From the NCBI RefSeq assembly GCF_011046245.1, contig NZ_CP049241.1, forward strand, positions 372,001-436,000: a DNA stretch of 64,000 nucleotides. The letters are read 5' to 3'. Each line of letters begins with the position of its first letter. The stretch's first letter is position 1. Shown here piece after piece: positions 37,770-47,013 of this stretch. Under the pieces are notes generated by a model. That model ran no database searches. It saw nothing but the letters and a program-made list of their open reading frames with translations, and had not been told where the DNA came from. The stretch comes from Allorhizobium pseudoryzae. Lineage in GTDB: Bacteria > Pseudomonadota > Alphaproteobacteria > Rhizobiales > Rhizobiaceae. Both the position numbers and the translations under genes were made by a program.

Positions 37770-40448
37770 ATGATGAACCCCACCGAAATCGCAGACGCTC
37801 TTGATGCCATTGCCAAGGCAAGGTTCGACCCCACCGAGTTCGGCTATGCCTTCGCGCAGGCGACGGATAATGCGCAGGCAACCGTTGCAAAGCTGAGGGC
37901 GGGCACCACCAACAAGTCGGATATTGCGGGCGGCGTTCTGCTGAACGGCAAGTTTCATTTTGCCCCGGCCCTTCCCGGTATGGCGGCAGACATGCTGGAT
38001 GCGCTGCGCGCCTCCAAGCGCAGCGTGAAAGCAAAGCCTGCAATCCTGATCGCCACGGACGGCGAGATGATTGCCGCCGAGCATCCGAAATCCGGGGAAA
38101 CACTGCACTGCCCGTTTGCCGAGCTTGGCACGCATTTTTCCTTCTTCCTGCCTGCGGCGGGCAAGGAGCGCTATCGGGCGGCAGAGGAAAACCCGGTTGA
38201 TATAAAGGCCACCGGCAAGCTGGCGAAGCTTTACGATGCGCTTATGAAGGCAAACCCGGATTGGGCTGTGCCGGAGCGCCGCCATGCCATGAACCTGTTC
38301 ATGACGCGGCTGATCTTCTGCCTGTTTTCCGAGGATGTCGGCGTCTTCAAGGAAGATCAGTTCTCATTTGCCGTCTTCTCCTATGGCGGCAACAAGGGCG
38401 AACATGCGCGCGATGTGCTGGTGCAGGCCTTTTCCGCCATGAACCTGCCCAAAGGCCAGCGCGAGGGGCTGCCTGCCTGGACCGAAACATTCGAATACGT
38501 CAATGGCGGGCTGTTTGCCGATGCCATCGAAGCCCCGGAATTCGACCCTATCTCTTTCCGCTATCTGCGCGATGCCGCAGAGCTGGACTGGAAGCTGATC
38601 AACCCGGATATTTTCGGCTCGATGATCCAGTCGATTGCCGATCCCAGGGCCCGCGCCGAACTGGGCATGCACTACACCTCGGTGCCCAATATCATGAAGG
38701 TGCTGGGGCCGCTTTTTCTGGATGATCTGGATGAGGCGCTGGACAAGGCCTGGGACAAGCCTGCTGCGCTCAAGACCCAGCTTCACCGTCTGTCGAAAAT
38801 CCGGGTGTTCGATCCCGCCTGCGGCTCCGGCAACTTTCTTGTCGTCGCCTACCGGCAGATGCGGGAGCGCGAAATTCGCATTCTGAAGCGGTTGGGAGAG
38901 CTGGAGGATAATCCGCAGAACGTCATGTTCTCCTCCGTCAGCCTCAACCAGTTCTACGGCATTGAGTTGACCGACTTTGCGGCAGAAACGGCGAAGCTGG
39001 CGCTGTTCATTGCCGAATATCAGGCCAATGCCCGCTTTGCCGATGTGTTCGGGCGCATGCCGCCGCTGCTGCCATTGCGGGATGGTGGACAGATCAGGTG
39101 TGCCAATGCTCTGCGGGTAAATTGGGATGAGGTTTGCCCGCCTCCCATTGGGGAGGAAGAGGTTTTCATCGCGGGCAATCCGCCATTTTTGGGAGACAAC
39201 TCCAGGACAGAAGAGCAGAACGAAGATATGGATTTCGTTCTCTCAGACCATTTGGAAGCACATCGGCGGCTAGATTTCGTAGCCTGCTGGGTGTTCAAGG
39301 CCGCTAATTACATTCGTGGACGCACGGCAAAGTCAGCTTTGGTTTCGACGAATTCGATTTGCCAAGGGCAATCGGTGGGCGCGCTTTGGCCCCACGTCTT
39401 GACGGGGGGCATTGAGATTGGGTTCGCCCATACGTCTTTTAAATGGCGAAACAACGCTTCCGCAAACGCTGCCGTAATCTGCGTGATTGTCGGTCTATGC
39501 AATACAAACAAAGATGGGAAGCGGCTATTCCAGAGCGGAATAGAGGCTAGAGCCACCAATATAAATGCCTATTTGTTGGATGCTCCAATCATCTACGTTC
39601 ACGCAGAGAGTAGATCACTATTTGCGCTACCGTACATGGAGTACGGCAACAAGCCCACCGACGGTGGACATCTTATTCTAAGCCCGGAAGAGCGAGAGGA
39701 GTTGCTCAGTGAGCATCCTGCCGCACATAAATTTGTCAAAAAATTTATGGGTTCGGATGAGGTCTGTAACGGTAGGATACGGTATTGCCTTTGGGTTCCT
39801 GATGACTGCGCGGAAGAAGCCGCTCAAATTCCTCCAATCAAAGCTCGCTTTGAACAGGTGGCAGCATTCCGCTCGGCCAGCAAGGCTGCGCAAACCAGGC
39901 CAGCAGCGGCATACCCACATCGATTTCGCCAAGCACAAAACTGGGCCAGAGAACACGCCATTCTGATCCCTCGAGTAACATCCGAACGCCGGCCATATCT
40001 CCCAGTAGATTTTGTTGGCGCCGACGTGATCTCATCGGATCTAAACAACGTTCTCTACGACGCCCCCGACTGGTGCATCGCGCTCATTGCCTCACGTCTG
40101 CATCTCGTCTGGATCGCGACCGTTTGCGGCAAGCTGAAATCCGACTTCCGATATTCCAACACGCTGGGCTGGAACACCTTTCCGGTGCCGAAATTCACCG
40201 CCGATCAATTGGATCAGCTTTCGGCCTCTGCACGGCGCATTCTGAAAACACGCTATCAACATTACCCGAAAACCATTGCCGACCTCTACGACCCGGAGAA
40301 GATGCCGGAGGATCTGCGCGCCGTACACCGGGACAATGATGAGCTACTGGAGAGCATGTATATTGGCCGCCCCTTCCGCAACGAGACGGAGCGGCTGGAA
40401 AAGCTGTTCAAGCTCTATGCGGCGCGGGTGAAGCAGGGGGCGAAGTGA
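37770..40448 (+). CDS. MmeI-like N6-adenine DNA methyltransferase (no nuclease motif seen)
   Basis: An 892-residue class I methyltransferase. Motif I is FDPACGSGNFL (~346) and motif IV is NPPF (~468), giving adenine N6 specificity. The layout follows MmeI: an N-terminal domain, a helical spacer (RRHAMNLFMTRLIFCLFSEDVGVF), the methyltransferase core, a target-recognition region (~600-800), and the MmeI C-terminal motif ADLYDPEKMPEDLRAVH. The MmeI nuclease motif D...ExK is not visible in the first 150 residues, so cutting may be done by partners. The stop abuts the helicase start (TGAATG). Base use in 39,150-40,050 (TRD) is more AT-rich, suggesting exchange of specificity. Confidence 0.88.
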   Translation: MMNPTEIADALDAIAKARFDPTEFGYAFAQATDNAQATVAKLRAGTTNKSDIAGGVLLNGKFHFAPALPGMAADMLDALRASKRSVKAKPAILIATDGEMIAAEHPKSGETLHCPFAELGTHFSFFLPAAGKERYRAAEENPVDIKATGKLAKLYDALMKANPDWAVPERRHAMNLFMTRLIFCLFSEDVGVFKEDQFSFAVFSYGGNKGEHARDVLVQAFSAMNLPKGQREGLPAWTETFEYVNGGLFADAIEAPEFDPISFRYLRDAAELDWKLINPDIFGSMIQSIADPRARAELGMHYTSVPNIMKVLGPLFLDDLDEALDKAWDKPAALKTQLHRLSKIRVFDPACGSGNFLVVAYRQMREREIRILKRLGELEDNPQNVMFSSVSLNQFYGIELTDFAAETAKLALFIAEYQANARFADVFGRMPPLLPLRDGGQIRCANALRVNWDEVCPPPIGEEEVFIAGNPPFLGDNSRTEEQNEDMDFVLSDHLEAHRRLDFVACWVFKAANYIRGRTAKSALVSTNSICQGQSVGALWPHVLTGGIEIGFAHTSFKWRNNASANAAVICVIVGLCNTNKDGKRLFQSGIEARATNINAYLLDAPIIYVHAESRSLFALPYMEYGNKPTDGGHLILSPEEREELLSEHPAAHKFVKKFMGSDEVCNGRIRYCLWVPDDCAEEAAQIPPIKARFEQVAAFRSASKAAQTRPAAAYPHRFRQAQNWAREHAILIPRVTSERRPYLPVDFVGADVISSDLNNVLYDAPDWCIALIASRLHLVWIATVCGKLKSDFRYSNTLGWNTFPVPKFTADQLDQLSASARRILKTRYQHYPKTIADLYDPEKMPEDLRAVHRDNDELLESMYIGRPFRNETERLEKLFKLYAARVKQGAK

Positions 40449-42575
40449 ATGGTTGAAATGGTCAATGTGCGCTACAACGGCACCGGGCAATCCAAGGCCA
40501 CCAATGCGCTTGGTCAGCGGCCCATGCAGGCCCGCGCCTATGCCGCCCGCAGCGCGCAGTTCATTCTGTTGAAAGCCCCGCCTGCGGCGGGCAAGAGCCG
40601 GGCGCTGATGTTCGTGGCGCTGGACAAGCTGAACCATCAGGGGCTGGCGAAAACCATTGTCTGTGTGCCGGAAACCTCGATTGGCGGCTCTTTCCGCTCA
40701 ACGGACCTGAAAAGCTACGGTTTCGATGCCGATTGGCAGGTGGAGGACCGCTGGAACCTCTGCCTGTCCGGCACCGAAGATGGGTCAACGGCGCAGAAGG
40801 TGAAGGCGTTTTCCGATTTCATGCAATCCGACGCCCGCGTGCTGGTCTGCACCCACGCCACCTTCCGCTTCGGTTTCGAGGCGGTGGAGCGGGCGCACGG
40901 GATCGAGGCCTTCGACAACGTGTTCCTCGCCATCGATGAGTTTCACCATGTCTCGGCAGCCGATAACAACCGTCTCGGAGACATTCTGCGGCAGATTATT
41001 GTTCGCGGCCAGTGCCATGTGATGGCCATGACCGGCTCTTACTTTCGCGGCGACGCCGTGCCGGTGCTGCGGCCGGAAGACGAGGCGCGCTTCAAGACAA
41101 TCACCTATTCCTATTATGAGCAGCTTGAAGGCTATGAGTATCTGAAGGCGCTCGGCGTCAATTACAGCTTCTATCGCGGCCAGTACATCAACGGCCTGCC
41201 GGATGTGCTGGACACGACGCTCAAGACGATCATCCACATTCCCCATCGTGGTTCGGCGGAAGCCTTTGGCGACAAGAACGATGAGGTGGGCCGCATTCTC
41301 GATCTCATCGGCGAGCACATCGGCGTGGAAGAAGGAACGGGCTTCGATCTGATCCGCACGGCAGACGGCCGCGTGCTGAAAGTGGCTGACCTCGTTCACG
41401 ATGGCCCGGAGCGCGAGGGGGTGAAGGCGGCGCTTTCCCGCGAGATCAAAGGTGCGAATGGAAAGCGGGACGATGCCGCAGACCGCGCCAAGGTGGACAT
41501 CATCATCGCGCTGGGCATGGCCAAGGAGGGCTTTGACTGGGTGTGGTGCGAACACGCGCTGACCATCGGCTACCGGGCATCTCTCACCGAAATTGTGCAG
41601 ATCATTGGCCGGGCCACGCGCGATGCGCCGGGCAAGCCGAAAGCCACCTTCACCAATCTTGTCGCGGAACCGGGCGTGGAAACGGCTGCGGTGAAGGATG
41701 CCGTCAACGACATGCTGAAGGCCATTTCCGGCTCGCTGCTGATGGAACAGGTGCTGGCACCCAATTTCAAATTCTATCGCCGGGAAGATGGCGATATTCG
41801 CGAACCGATCACCGATGACGGTCAGGGCACGATCACCATCGGCATCAAGGGCCTGATGGAGCCGCCCACCGACCGGGCGCGCGACATTTGCGAAAACGAT
41901 ATGGCGGACCTGATGGCAACTGCCTGTCAGGCTGTCGATGCCCGCATCGTGTCTCCAGACACGGCACCGGAAGTGGCAACGCAGATGCTGCTGACGGATA
42001 TTATCGAGCATCGCTACGAGAACCTCAACGATGAGGAAACCGAGGCCATTCGCCAGAACCTTGCCGCACGCATGAACCTGCTGACACTCGCACGTCAGGA
42101 GGCAGAACGTGGATTTCAGGAAGCGGGCACACCGTTTATCGGTGCCGATCAGGCAGGCGGTGAAGCCCCCAGGACGGGCGGCGACGCCGGGCAGGCGGAT
42201 GGCAACGACGCAGACGACGATATGCGGGCGGCACCCAATACGCTGCTGGCCATGGTGCGCCGCTTCATCAATGTTCGCGAGCTGGATATTGACCTCATCG
42301 ACAGCGTCAACGCCTTTCAGGAGTGCTTCGAGGTGGCCTCGCGCAGCTTCGATGCCCCGCTTTTGTCTCAGGTACAATCGGCCATGGTGGCCATGCGTGT
42401 GCAGATGACGGAAGAGGAAGCACGGACACTGTGGCCCCGGATCAAGCGTTTCCGGGCGCAGGAGGGGCGCGAGCCGAACGTGCATGCAGAAGATGCGCTC
42501 GAAAAGCGCATGGCAGAAGCGCTCGCATGGCTCAAGAACCGCAAAGCGCAGACGATGCGGGAGGCGGCAAGCTGA
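40449..42575 (+). CDS. DEAD/DEAH-like helicase of the methyltransferase operon
   Basis: A 708-residue superfamily 2 helicase/translocase. Walker A is KAPPAAGKSRAL (~42-53), Walker B/DExH is IDEFHH (~163-168), motif III MTGSY follows, and motif VI is IIGRATRDAPGK. The C-terminal ~200 residues are helical and acidic. It starts directly after the methyltransferase stop and overlaps the GIY-YIG start (TGATG), so all three products are probably coupled. The order methyltransferase-helicase-GIY-YIG resembles Bacillus subtilis yeeA-yeeB-yeeC as I recall it. Confidence 0.87.
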   Translation: MVEMVNVRYNGTGQSKATNALGQRPMQARAYAARSAQFILLKAPPAAGKSRALMFVALDKLNHQGLAKTIVCVPETSIGGSFRSTDLKSYGFDADWQVEDRWNLCLSGTEDGSTAQKVKAFSDFMQSDARVLVCTHATFRFGFEAVERAHGIEAFDNVFLAIDEFHHVSAADNNRLGDILRQIIVRGQCHVMAMTGSYFRGDAVPVLRPEDEARFKTITYSYYEQLEGYEYLKALGVNYSFYRGQYINGLPDVLDTTLKTIIHIPHRGSAEAFGDKNDEVGRILDLIGEHIGVEEGTGFDLIRTADGRVLKVADLVHDGPEREGVKAALSREIKGANGKRDDAADRAKVDIIIALGMAKEGFDWVWCEHALTIGYRASLTEIVQIIGRATRDAPGKPKATFTNLVAEPGVETAAVKDAVNDMLKAISGSLLMEQVLAPNFKFYRREDGDIREPITDDGQGTITIGIKGLMEPPTDRARDICENDMADLMATACQAVDARIVSPDTAPEVATQMLLTDIIEHRYENLNDEETEAIRQNLAARMNLLTLARQEAERGFQEAGTPFIGADQAGGEAPRTGGDAGQADGNDADDDMRAAPNTLLAMVRRFINVRELDIDLIDSVNAFQECFEVASRSFDAPLLSQVQSAMVAMRVQMTEEEARTLWPRIKRFRAQEGREPNVHAEDALEKRMAEALAWLKNRKAQTMREAAS

Positions 42576-43780
42576 TGCCCCGCCCGACACTGGAAGAGAT
42601 CTTTGCAGAGCCAGACGAATTCGGCCTGCTTGCTGTGAAGCTGAAACCAAGGGCGTCATCTTCCGGGAACAATGGTGTTGCGATCCTGAATGATGTGACG
42701 CGCTTTTTCGAGCAGCACGGACGTTTGCCCGACGCCAACGCTTCCAACCACGAAGAGATGCGGCTTGGCACCATATGGGAAAACCTTGCCAAATCTCCGA
42801 GCGAGGAGCTTCGGCAAGCGGACAGGCTTGGACTTCTGGCGCGGAAAGAGGAAGTCGCCGAGGTTTCCTGGCGCGATGAGGTTGAAGACGACGACATTCC
42901 GGACTCGCTCGATGACATCTTTGCCGAGGATGGTCTGCATGTTCAGCCGGACCTTGTTCAGCTTAAACACGTGACACCTGCTGCAGAACGTCAGGTGCCA
43001 GACCACCGGGCGGATTTTATACCCTGCAAGGATTTCGATCAGTTCGCCGGGCTGTTCGAGACCATGCAACAGGCCCTCGACAGTGGCGCACGGGAGGCCA
43101 CACTGATCGAGAAATGGGCCGTCATCGAACCTGTTGAAGGCGACTTCTTCATCCGCAACGGCCTTCTGGCCTACATCGCGGAAAAGAGTGAAAGCACGCA
43201 GCGCGGTGGGGCGCGCGACCATCGCCTGCGGGTGATTTTTTCGAACGGCACCGAAAGTGACCCGCTGATGTCGTCGTTCCGCAAGTCCCTCAACGACGAC
43301 AAGACGGCTCGCGTCGTCCAGCGTCTAGGGCTTGGCCCGCTCGATCCAGACTGGGAGACCGACAAAGTTTCGCTGTCCGGCACGATCTACGTGGCCCGCA
43401 GCCTTTCCGAAGACCCGGCCATCAAGCCCCAGCGCGACATTCTCTACAAGATCGGTGTTACATCACAGGATGTCCGGCGTCGCGTGGCCGATGCCCGGAA
43501 CGACCCCACCTTCCTTCTGGCACCAGTCGAGATTGTCGCCACCTACGAACTGCAGAACCTGTCTCGCTCGAAGGTCGAGAACTTGCTCCATCGCTTCTTT
43601 GATGCCGCAAGACCGGGTGAGCTTTTCATCATTGACCGCTTTGGCAAGAGAATTCGGCCGCGCGAGTGGTTCTATGTGCTGCCGGAACACGTCGCCCGGG
43701 CAGCCCAGCTCATCAGGGACGGGCAGCTTCATCTCTATCGATATGACCGCGAGACGCAGAAGATTGTCAGGAGATCGTAG
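42575..43780 (+). CDS. GIY-YIG nuclease (T5orf172-like)
   Basis: A 401-residue protein. The C-terminal domain has GTIYVARS (~269), ILYKIGVTSQDVRRR (~288, the YIG strand and catalytic arginine) and KVENLLHRFF (~331, metal-binding glutamate), the T5orf172 type of GIY-YIG nuclease. The N-terminal ~200 residues (PTLEEIFAEPDEFGLLAV, FFEQHGRLPDAN, DSLDDIFAEDGL) are acidic and of unknown fold. The ATG at 42575 overlaps the helicase stop. The frame is open further upstream but that part lies inside the helicase. It is the last gene of the operon and faces zorD 23 bases away. Confidence 0.86.
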   Translation: MPRPTLEEIFAEPDEFGLLAVKLKPRASSSGNNGVAILNDVTRFFEQHGRLPDANASNHEEMRLGTIWENLAKSPSEELRQADRLGLLARKEEVAEVSWRDEVEDDDIPDSLDDIFAEDGLHVQPDLVQLKHVTPAAERQVPDHRADFIPCKDFDQFAGLFETMQQALDSGAREATLIEKWAVIEPVEGDFFIRNGLLAYIAEKSESTQRGGARDHRLRVIFSNGTESDPLMSSFRKSLNDDKTARVVQRLGLGPLDPDWETDKVSLSGTIYVARSLSEDPAIKPQRDILYKIGVTSQDVRRRVADARNDPTFLLAPVEIVATYELQNLSRSKVENLLHRFFDAARPGELFIIDRFGKRIRPREWFYVLPEHVARAAQLIRDGQLHLYRYDRETQKIVRRS

Positions 43781-43790
43781 GCTTGGGCCG

Positions 43791-43805
43791 CGGAAATTAT
43801 TTCCT
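43791..43805. repeat. Dispersed palindrome at the convergent GIY-YIG/zorD junction
   Basis: CGGAAATTATTTCC fills the 23-base gap and overlaps the zorD stop (43804). The position between two converging operons is unusual for an operator and may suggest a terminator or recombination scar. Confidence 0.7.
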
Positions 43806-46800
43806 ATTCCGGCAAGACGTATTCTGGCCAAAGGGTCGCTGTTTTCAATTTTGACTGCGGCACGATAACGCCAGCCGGAAGTCGTGATTGCTCGCTGAGC
43901 GTAATGACGGCCGCGTCTCCATTTTCGCCCGACATCGGCATTGGTACAGCGGCATCTGACGAAACGATGATGGAGGCACCGCCTCTGGTCGGCTTCACAC
44001 GAATGGAGTTTTTGGCCAGTTTCTCAAAATGGAGATCGCTGCGACCTTCAAGGATTTCTTCAACGTTCATGGACTTTAAATCGGATGTCGTCTCCGCCGC
44101 CAAAACTGCGTCGTAGAGCATCTTCGTTTCGCCTTCCGTAACATCTCCCGGCCAGAGAATACGCTCCGCAAGAGAACGCTTTCTTTTCATAAGGCTCTGC
44201 AACAGGCAGTCAAACGAACCTCGGCCAAGTCCCGGATGAACGGCAAGCGGGATATGGATCGTGACGGGCTTCGTCTGGCCAATGCGGTGAGTGCGGTCGT
44301 TACATTGTTCTTCCACAGCAGGATTCCACCATCTGCTGAGATGGATAACATGGTTTGCGGCCGTCAGCGTCAAGCCTGTTCCCGCGGCGCGCGGACCAAG
44401 GATCAGAACGTCGAAGCCGCGATCATCGATAAGGTGCCTCTGAAACCGATCAGTAATGTCTTTGCGAGCATCGATGGTCGTGTCGCCATTGATGATCATG
44501 ACCCGCTCGAGGCCGAATTCGATCCGCACGACCTCAGCGAACCAGGTCTGAACATCGCGATTTTCGACGAAAACCAGTGCGCGCTCATTCTTCGATTTGA
44601 TATGTCTTAGGATATCGATGGCGGCACTAACCCTGGCTGACGACAGGTTGAATTCCTCCGTCGTCTCACCTTCAAGCAAACCTGGATGCAACGACACCCG
44701 CCGCATGTGCTGCAGCAGCGCCAATATACCGCCTCCCTTAGCGCGCACCTCATCGTAACGAAGCATTTGCGCCCTGGGCATTTCGCGCGGATGCAGGACA
44801 CGAACTTTTGTCGGGAGATGCGGTGCGGCATCCGTTTTCAGCCGGCGCAACGCCAGCGGGGGGTAGTCGTTCTGGCTTCTGAACAGTGCGGAATGGAGGG
44901 CGCCCATGCTCGATTCCGTCGGTTTATCGAAGACCCTACGGAACTGCGCGAGCGCTCCGAGCGCGCCCGGAAAGAGCTGGTCGAGAAGAGCCCAGAGATC
45001 CCTCGTGGCATTCTCGATCGGCGTTCCCGTCAATCCGATCCGGAAATCAGCGCGGACCGCCTTTGCAGCCTTGGCTCTCATCGTAACGGGGTTCTTAAGG
45101 AATTGTATCTCGTCGAACACGGCAAGAGAGCAATCCAGGTCCATCAGGCTGATCGCATAATTGGCAAGCGTCTGATATGTCGTGATGACGACTGCACATC
45201 CCCCTTCGGCATTAGCGATCGCCTGAATATCGAGCCGCGCCTCACCCTCACGTAGGTCCTGCCCGCCGCCCGGCTTTTTGTAGGCGTCGAGATATTCCCC
45301 ATACAAGCGGACAGGCTTGCCCAAACAGCCCGGTTCGAGATGCCGCTCGATCTCGGCTTCCCAGTTCAGCAGCAAGGATGTCGGGGCCACGATCAGGAAG
45401 GGTTTTTTCGGAATGCTGCCGTTAGCCATTTCCTCCCTGAGCCAAGTGATGAAGGAAAGCGTCTGCAGCGTTTTGCCGAGCCCCTGTTCATCGGCATTGA
45501 GAATGCCCGGAATACCTGCCTGCCAGGCACGCACCTGCCAATCCAGCGATGCCAACTGGTGGCTTTGCAAGGCGGATCTGACCAATGACGGCGTGTTATT
45601 ATCGAAGTCGCCCGTTCTGCCCCGGACAGCAGGCTTGAAATCGACCTCCCAGAAATTGTCATGGGTAATCGGCAAATAGGCGTCGAGTGTGGTCCCCGTT
45701 TCTTCCGACTGCTGGCGCCTGAGAATATCGGCAAGCCTCCTGCTCAGCGCCTCGATGACTTCGGCTGTCGCAGGAATTTCGCCCCCGTCATGGCCGATCG
45801 ACGACAGGCCACTCCGAAGAGCGTTCCGCAACCGTTCGATCACATCCTCCAGCTCTTCGTCCGGGATGATAGCCAGTCTTTCACCAAGCTCGGTGTCTAT
45901 CCCTTCCGGCAGCCACCGGGTGCCCGAACCCTGAATGGTGTCGATTGTGGTGACCTGCCATTTTCCAACGCCGACGACGCGCGAAACCCACTCTTCCGTT
46001 TCGATCCAGGCGCGGGCAATCGCTTCCTCGACCCTTTCGGTGCGTGCCTGCGGGCTCATAAGGGCCGTCAGTCGCCCTTCCCGACTGAGAGCCATCTCGA
46101 TCGCCTCGGCGACAATCCGGCCCGCATCCGCAATGAACGCGCGTCGGGCTTCCTCGTCCTTGCCGGCATATGCTGCAATCGTGTCGATCACCGGCACGGC
46201 GGAACGATCGACGATCAGAAATTTTCCGTTCGCCACACGAAAGGCAGGTTGTGCGCCGCGCCGCAAGGCTGCCGTCTTGAATTCATCCAGTTCGCGGCCG
46301 TGGAGCAAGGCGGACGTGGTCGCGACCGCTCCATCCGCTGACGGCTGTTGATCGGCAAATGGAAGCGGAAAGAAATTTGTTTCATCCTCCGGGTCGAACC
46401 CTATACCGACGGCTCCACAGGTAACCACGGACACATCGCGCAGAAAACCTTCGAGCGCTGCCTTGTCCTCACCGGCATCACCGTCGAAAAGCCGGCGGAA
46501 CCGGCCAAGCGCCAACCAGTGGTCCGTCAGCGTACCGCTCTTGCCGAGCTCTTCCGCTTCGGCGATCGCCAGATAGATTGGCTCCGGGATCCGCATGACA
46601 TTTGAAGGCGGCCCCAGAAAGGCGCCCGTCAACGGCAGAACAACGCGCCTTCCCGCGCGCTCCCACCACCATTCGATCCGGAAATCGGGACTGCCCACGG
46701 TTCCAATGAGCCGGGCCCGAAAGGTGACATCATGGAGCAGCGGCGGCAGGCCCAAAGTCGCGGCCGCCCGGACGTCAAGCCGCGCGACAAGCGGGTGCCG

Positions 46801-47013
46801 AATGACGACCATATTGGGCTCGACCGAGTGGAGGGCATTGTTCGGGTCAAGCTGCCTCAGGCGCGACAGTGCTAGCGCCGTCTCCATTTCCTCGCGCGGG
46901 AGCTTCGAAAGATCTGGCCTAGCCTGTGTCCTGAACCTAGACAGCCAGTCTTTTTTCTCCGATTGGATACTGAGAAACGCTGCATCCGGATCAAATCGAA
47001 AATCAAACTTCAT
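43804..47013 (-). CDS. zorD: ZorD, SNF2-family helicase of type I Zorya
   Basis: A 1069-residue protein. The N-terminal ~480 residues are specific to ZorD. The SNF2 core follows: motif I DEQGLGKTLQ (~507), motif II VFDEIQF (DEIQ, ~631), GLTGTPIEN, and the C-terminal RecA lobe ending in THRIGQTKPVTI (~907). In Zorya, ZorD is thought to degrade invading DNA after the ZorAB motor senses infection. The ATG overlaps the zorC stop (ATGA). It is the last gene of zorABCD. A separate C-terminal nuclease domain is not evident. Confidence 0.92.
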   Translation of the reverse strand: MKFDFRFDPDAAFLSIQSEKKDWLSRFRTQARPDLSKLPREEMETALALSRLRQLDPNNALHSVEPNMVVIRHPLVARLDVRAAATLGLPPLLHDVTFRARLIGTVGSPDFRIEWWWERAGRRVVLPLTGAFLGPPSNVMRIPEPIYLAIAEAEELGKSGTLTDHWLALGRFRRLFDGDAGEDKAALEGFLRDVSVVTCGAVGIGFDPEDETNFFPLPFADQQPSADGAVATTSALLHGRELDEFKTAALRRGAQPAFRVANGKFLIVDRSAVPVIDTIAAYAGKDEEARRAFIADAGRIVAEAIEMALSREGRLTALMSPQARTERVEEAIARAWIETEEWVSRVVGVGKWQVTTIDTIQGSGTRWLPEGIDTELGERLAIIPDEELEDVIERLRNALRSGLSSIGHDGGEIPATAEVIEALSRRLADILRRQQSEETGTTLDAYLPITHDNFWEVDFKPAVRGRTGDFDNNTPSLVRSALQSHQLASLDWQVRAWQAGIPGILNADEQGLGKTLQTLSFITWLREEMANGSIPKKPFLIVAPTSLLLNWEAEIERHLEPGCLGKPVRLYGEYLDAYKKPGGGQDLREGEARLDIQAIANAEGGCAVVITTYQTLANYAISLMDLDCSLAVFDEIQFLKNPVTMRAKAAKAVRADFRIGLTGTPIENATRDLWALLDQLFPGALGALAQFRRVFDKPTESSMGALHSALFRSQNDYPPLALRRLKTDAAPHLPTKVRVLHPREMPRAQMLRYDEVRAKGGGILALLQHMRRVSLHPGLLEGETTEEFNLSSARVSAAIDILRHIKSKNERALVFVENRDVQTWFAEVVRIEFGLERVMIINGDTTIDARKDITDRFQRHLIDDRGFDVLILGPRAAGTGLTLTAANHVIHLSRWWNPAVEEQCNDRTHRIGQTKPVTIHIPLAVHPGLGRGSFDCLLQSLMKRKRSLAERILWPGDVTEGETKMLYDAVLAAETTSDLKSMNVEEILEGRSDLHFEKLAKNSIRVKPTRGGASIIVSSDAAVPMPMSGENGDAAVITLSEQSRLPAGVIVPQSKLKTATLWPEYVLPE

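Noticed and set aside
36729..43780. DISARM or BREX assignment for the methyltransferase/helicase operon
   Set aside because: No DUF1998 protein, PLD nuclease, PglZ, BrxL or Lon-like gene is present; the SNF2 helicase nearby belongs to the zor operon on the other strand.
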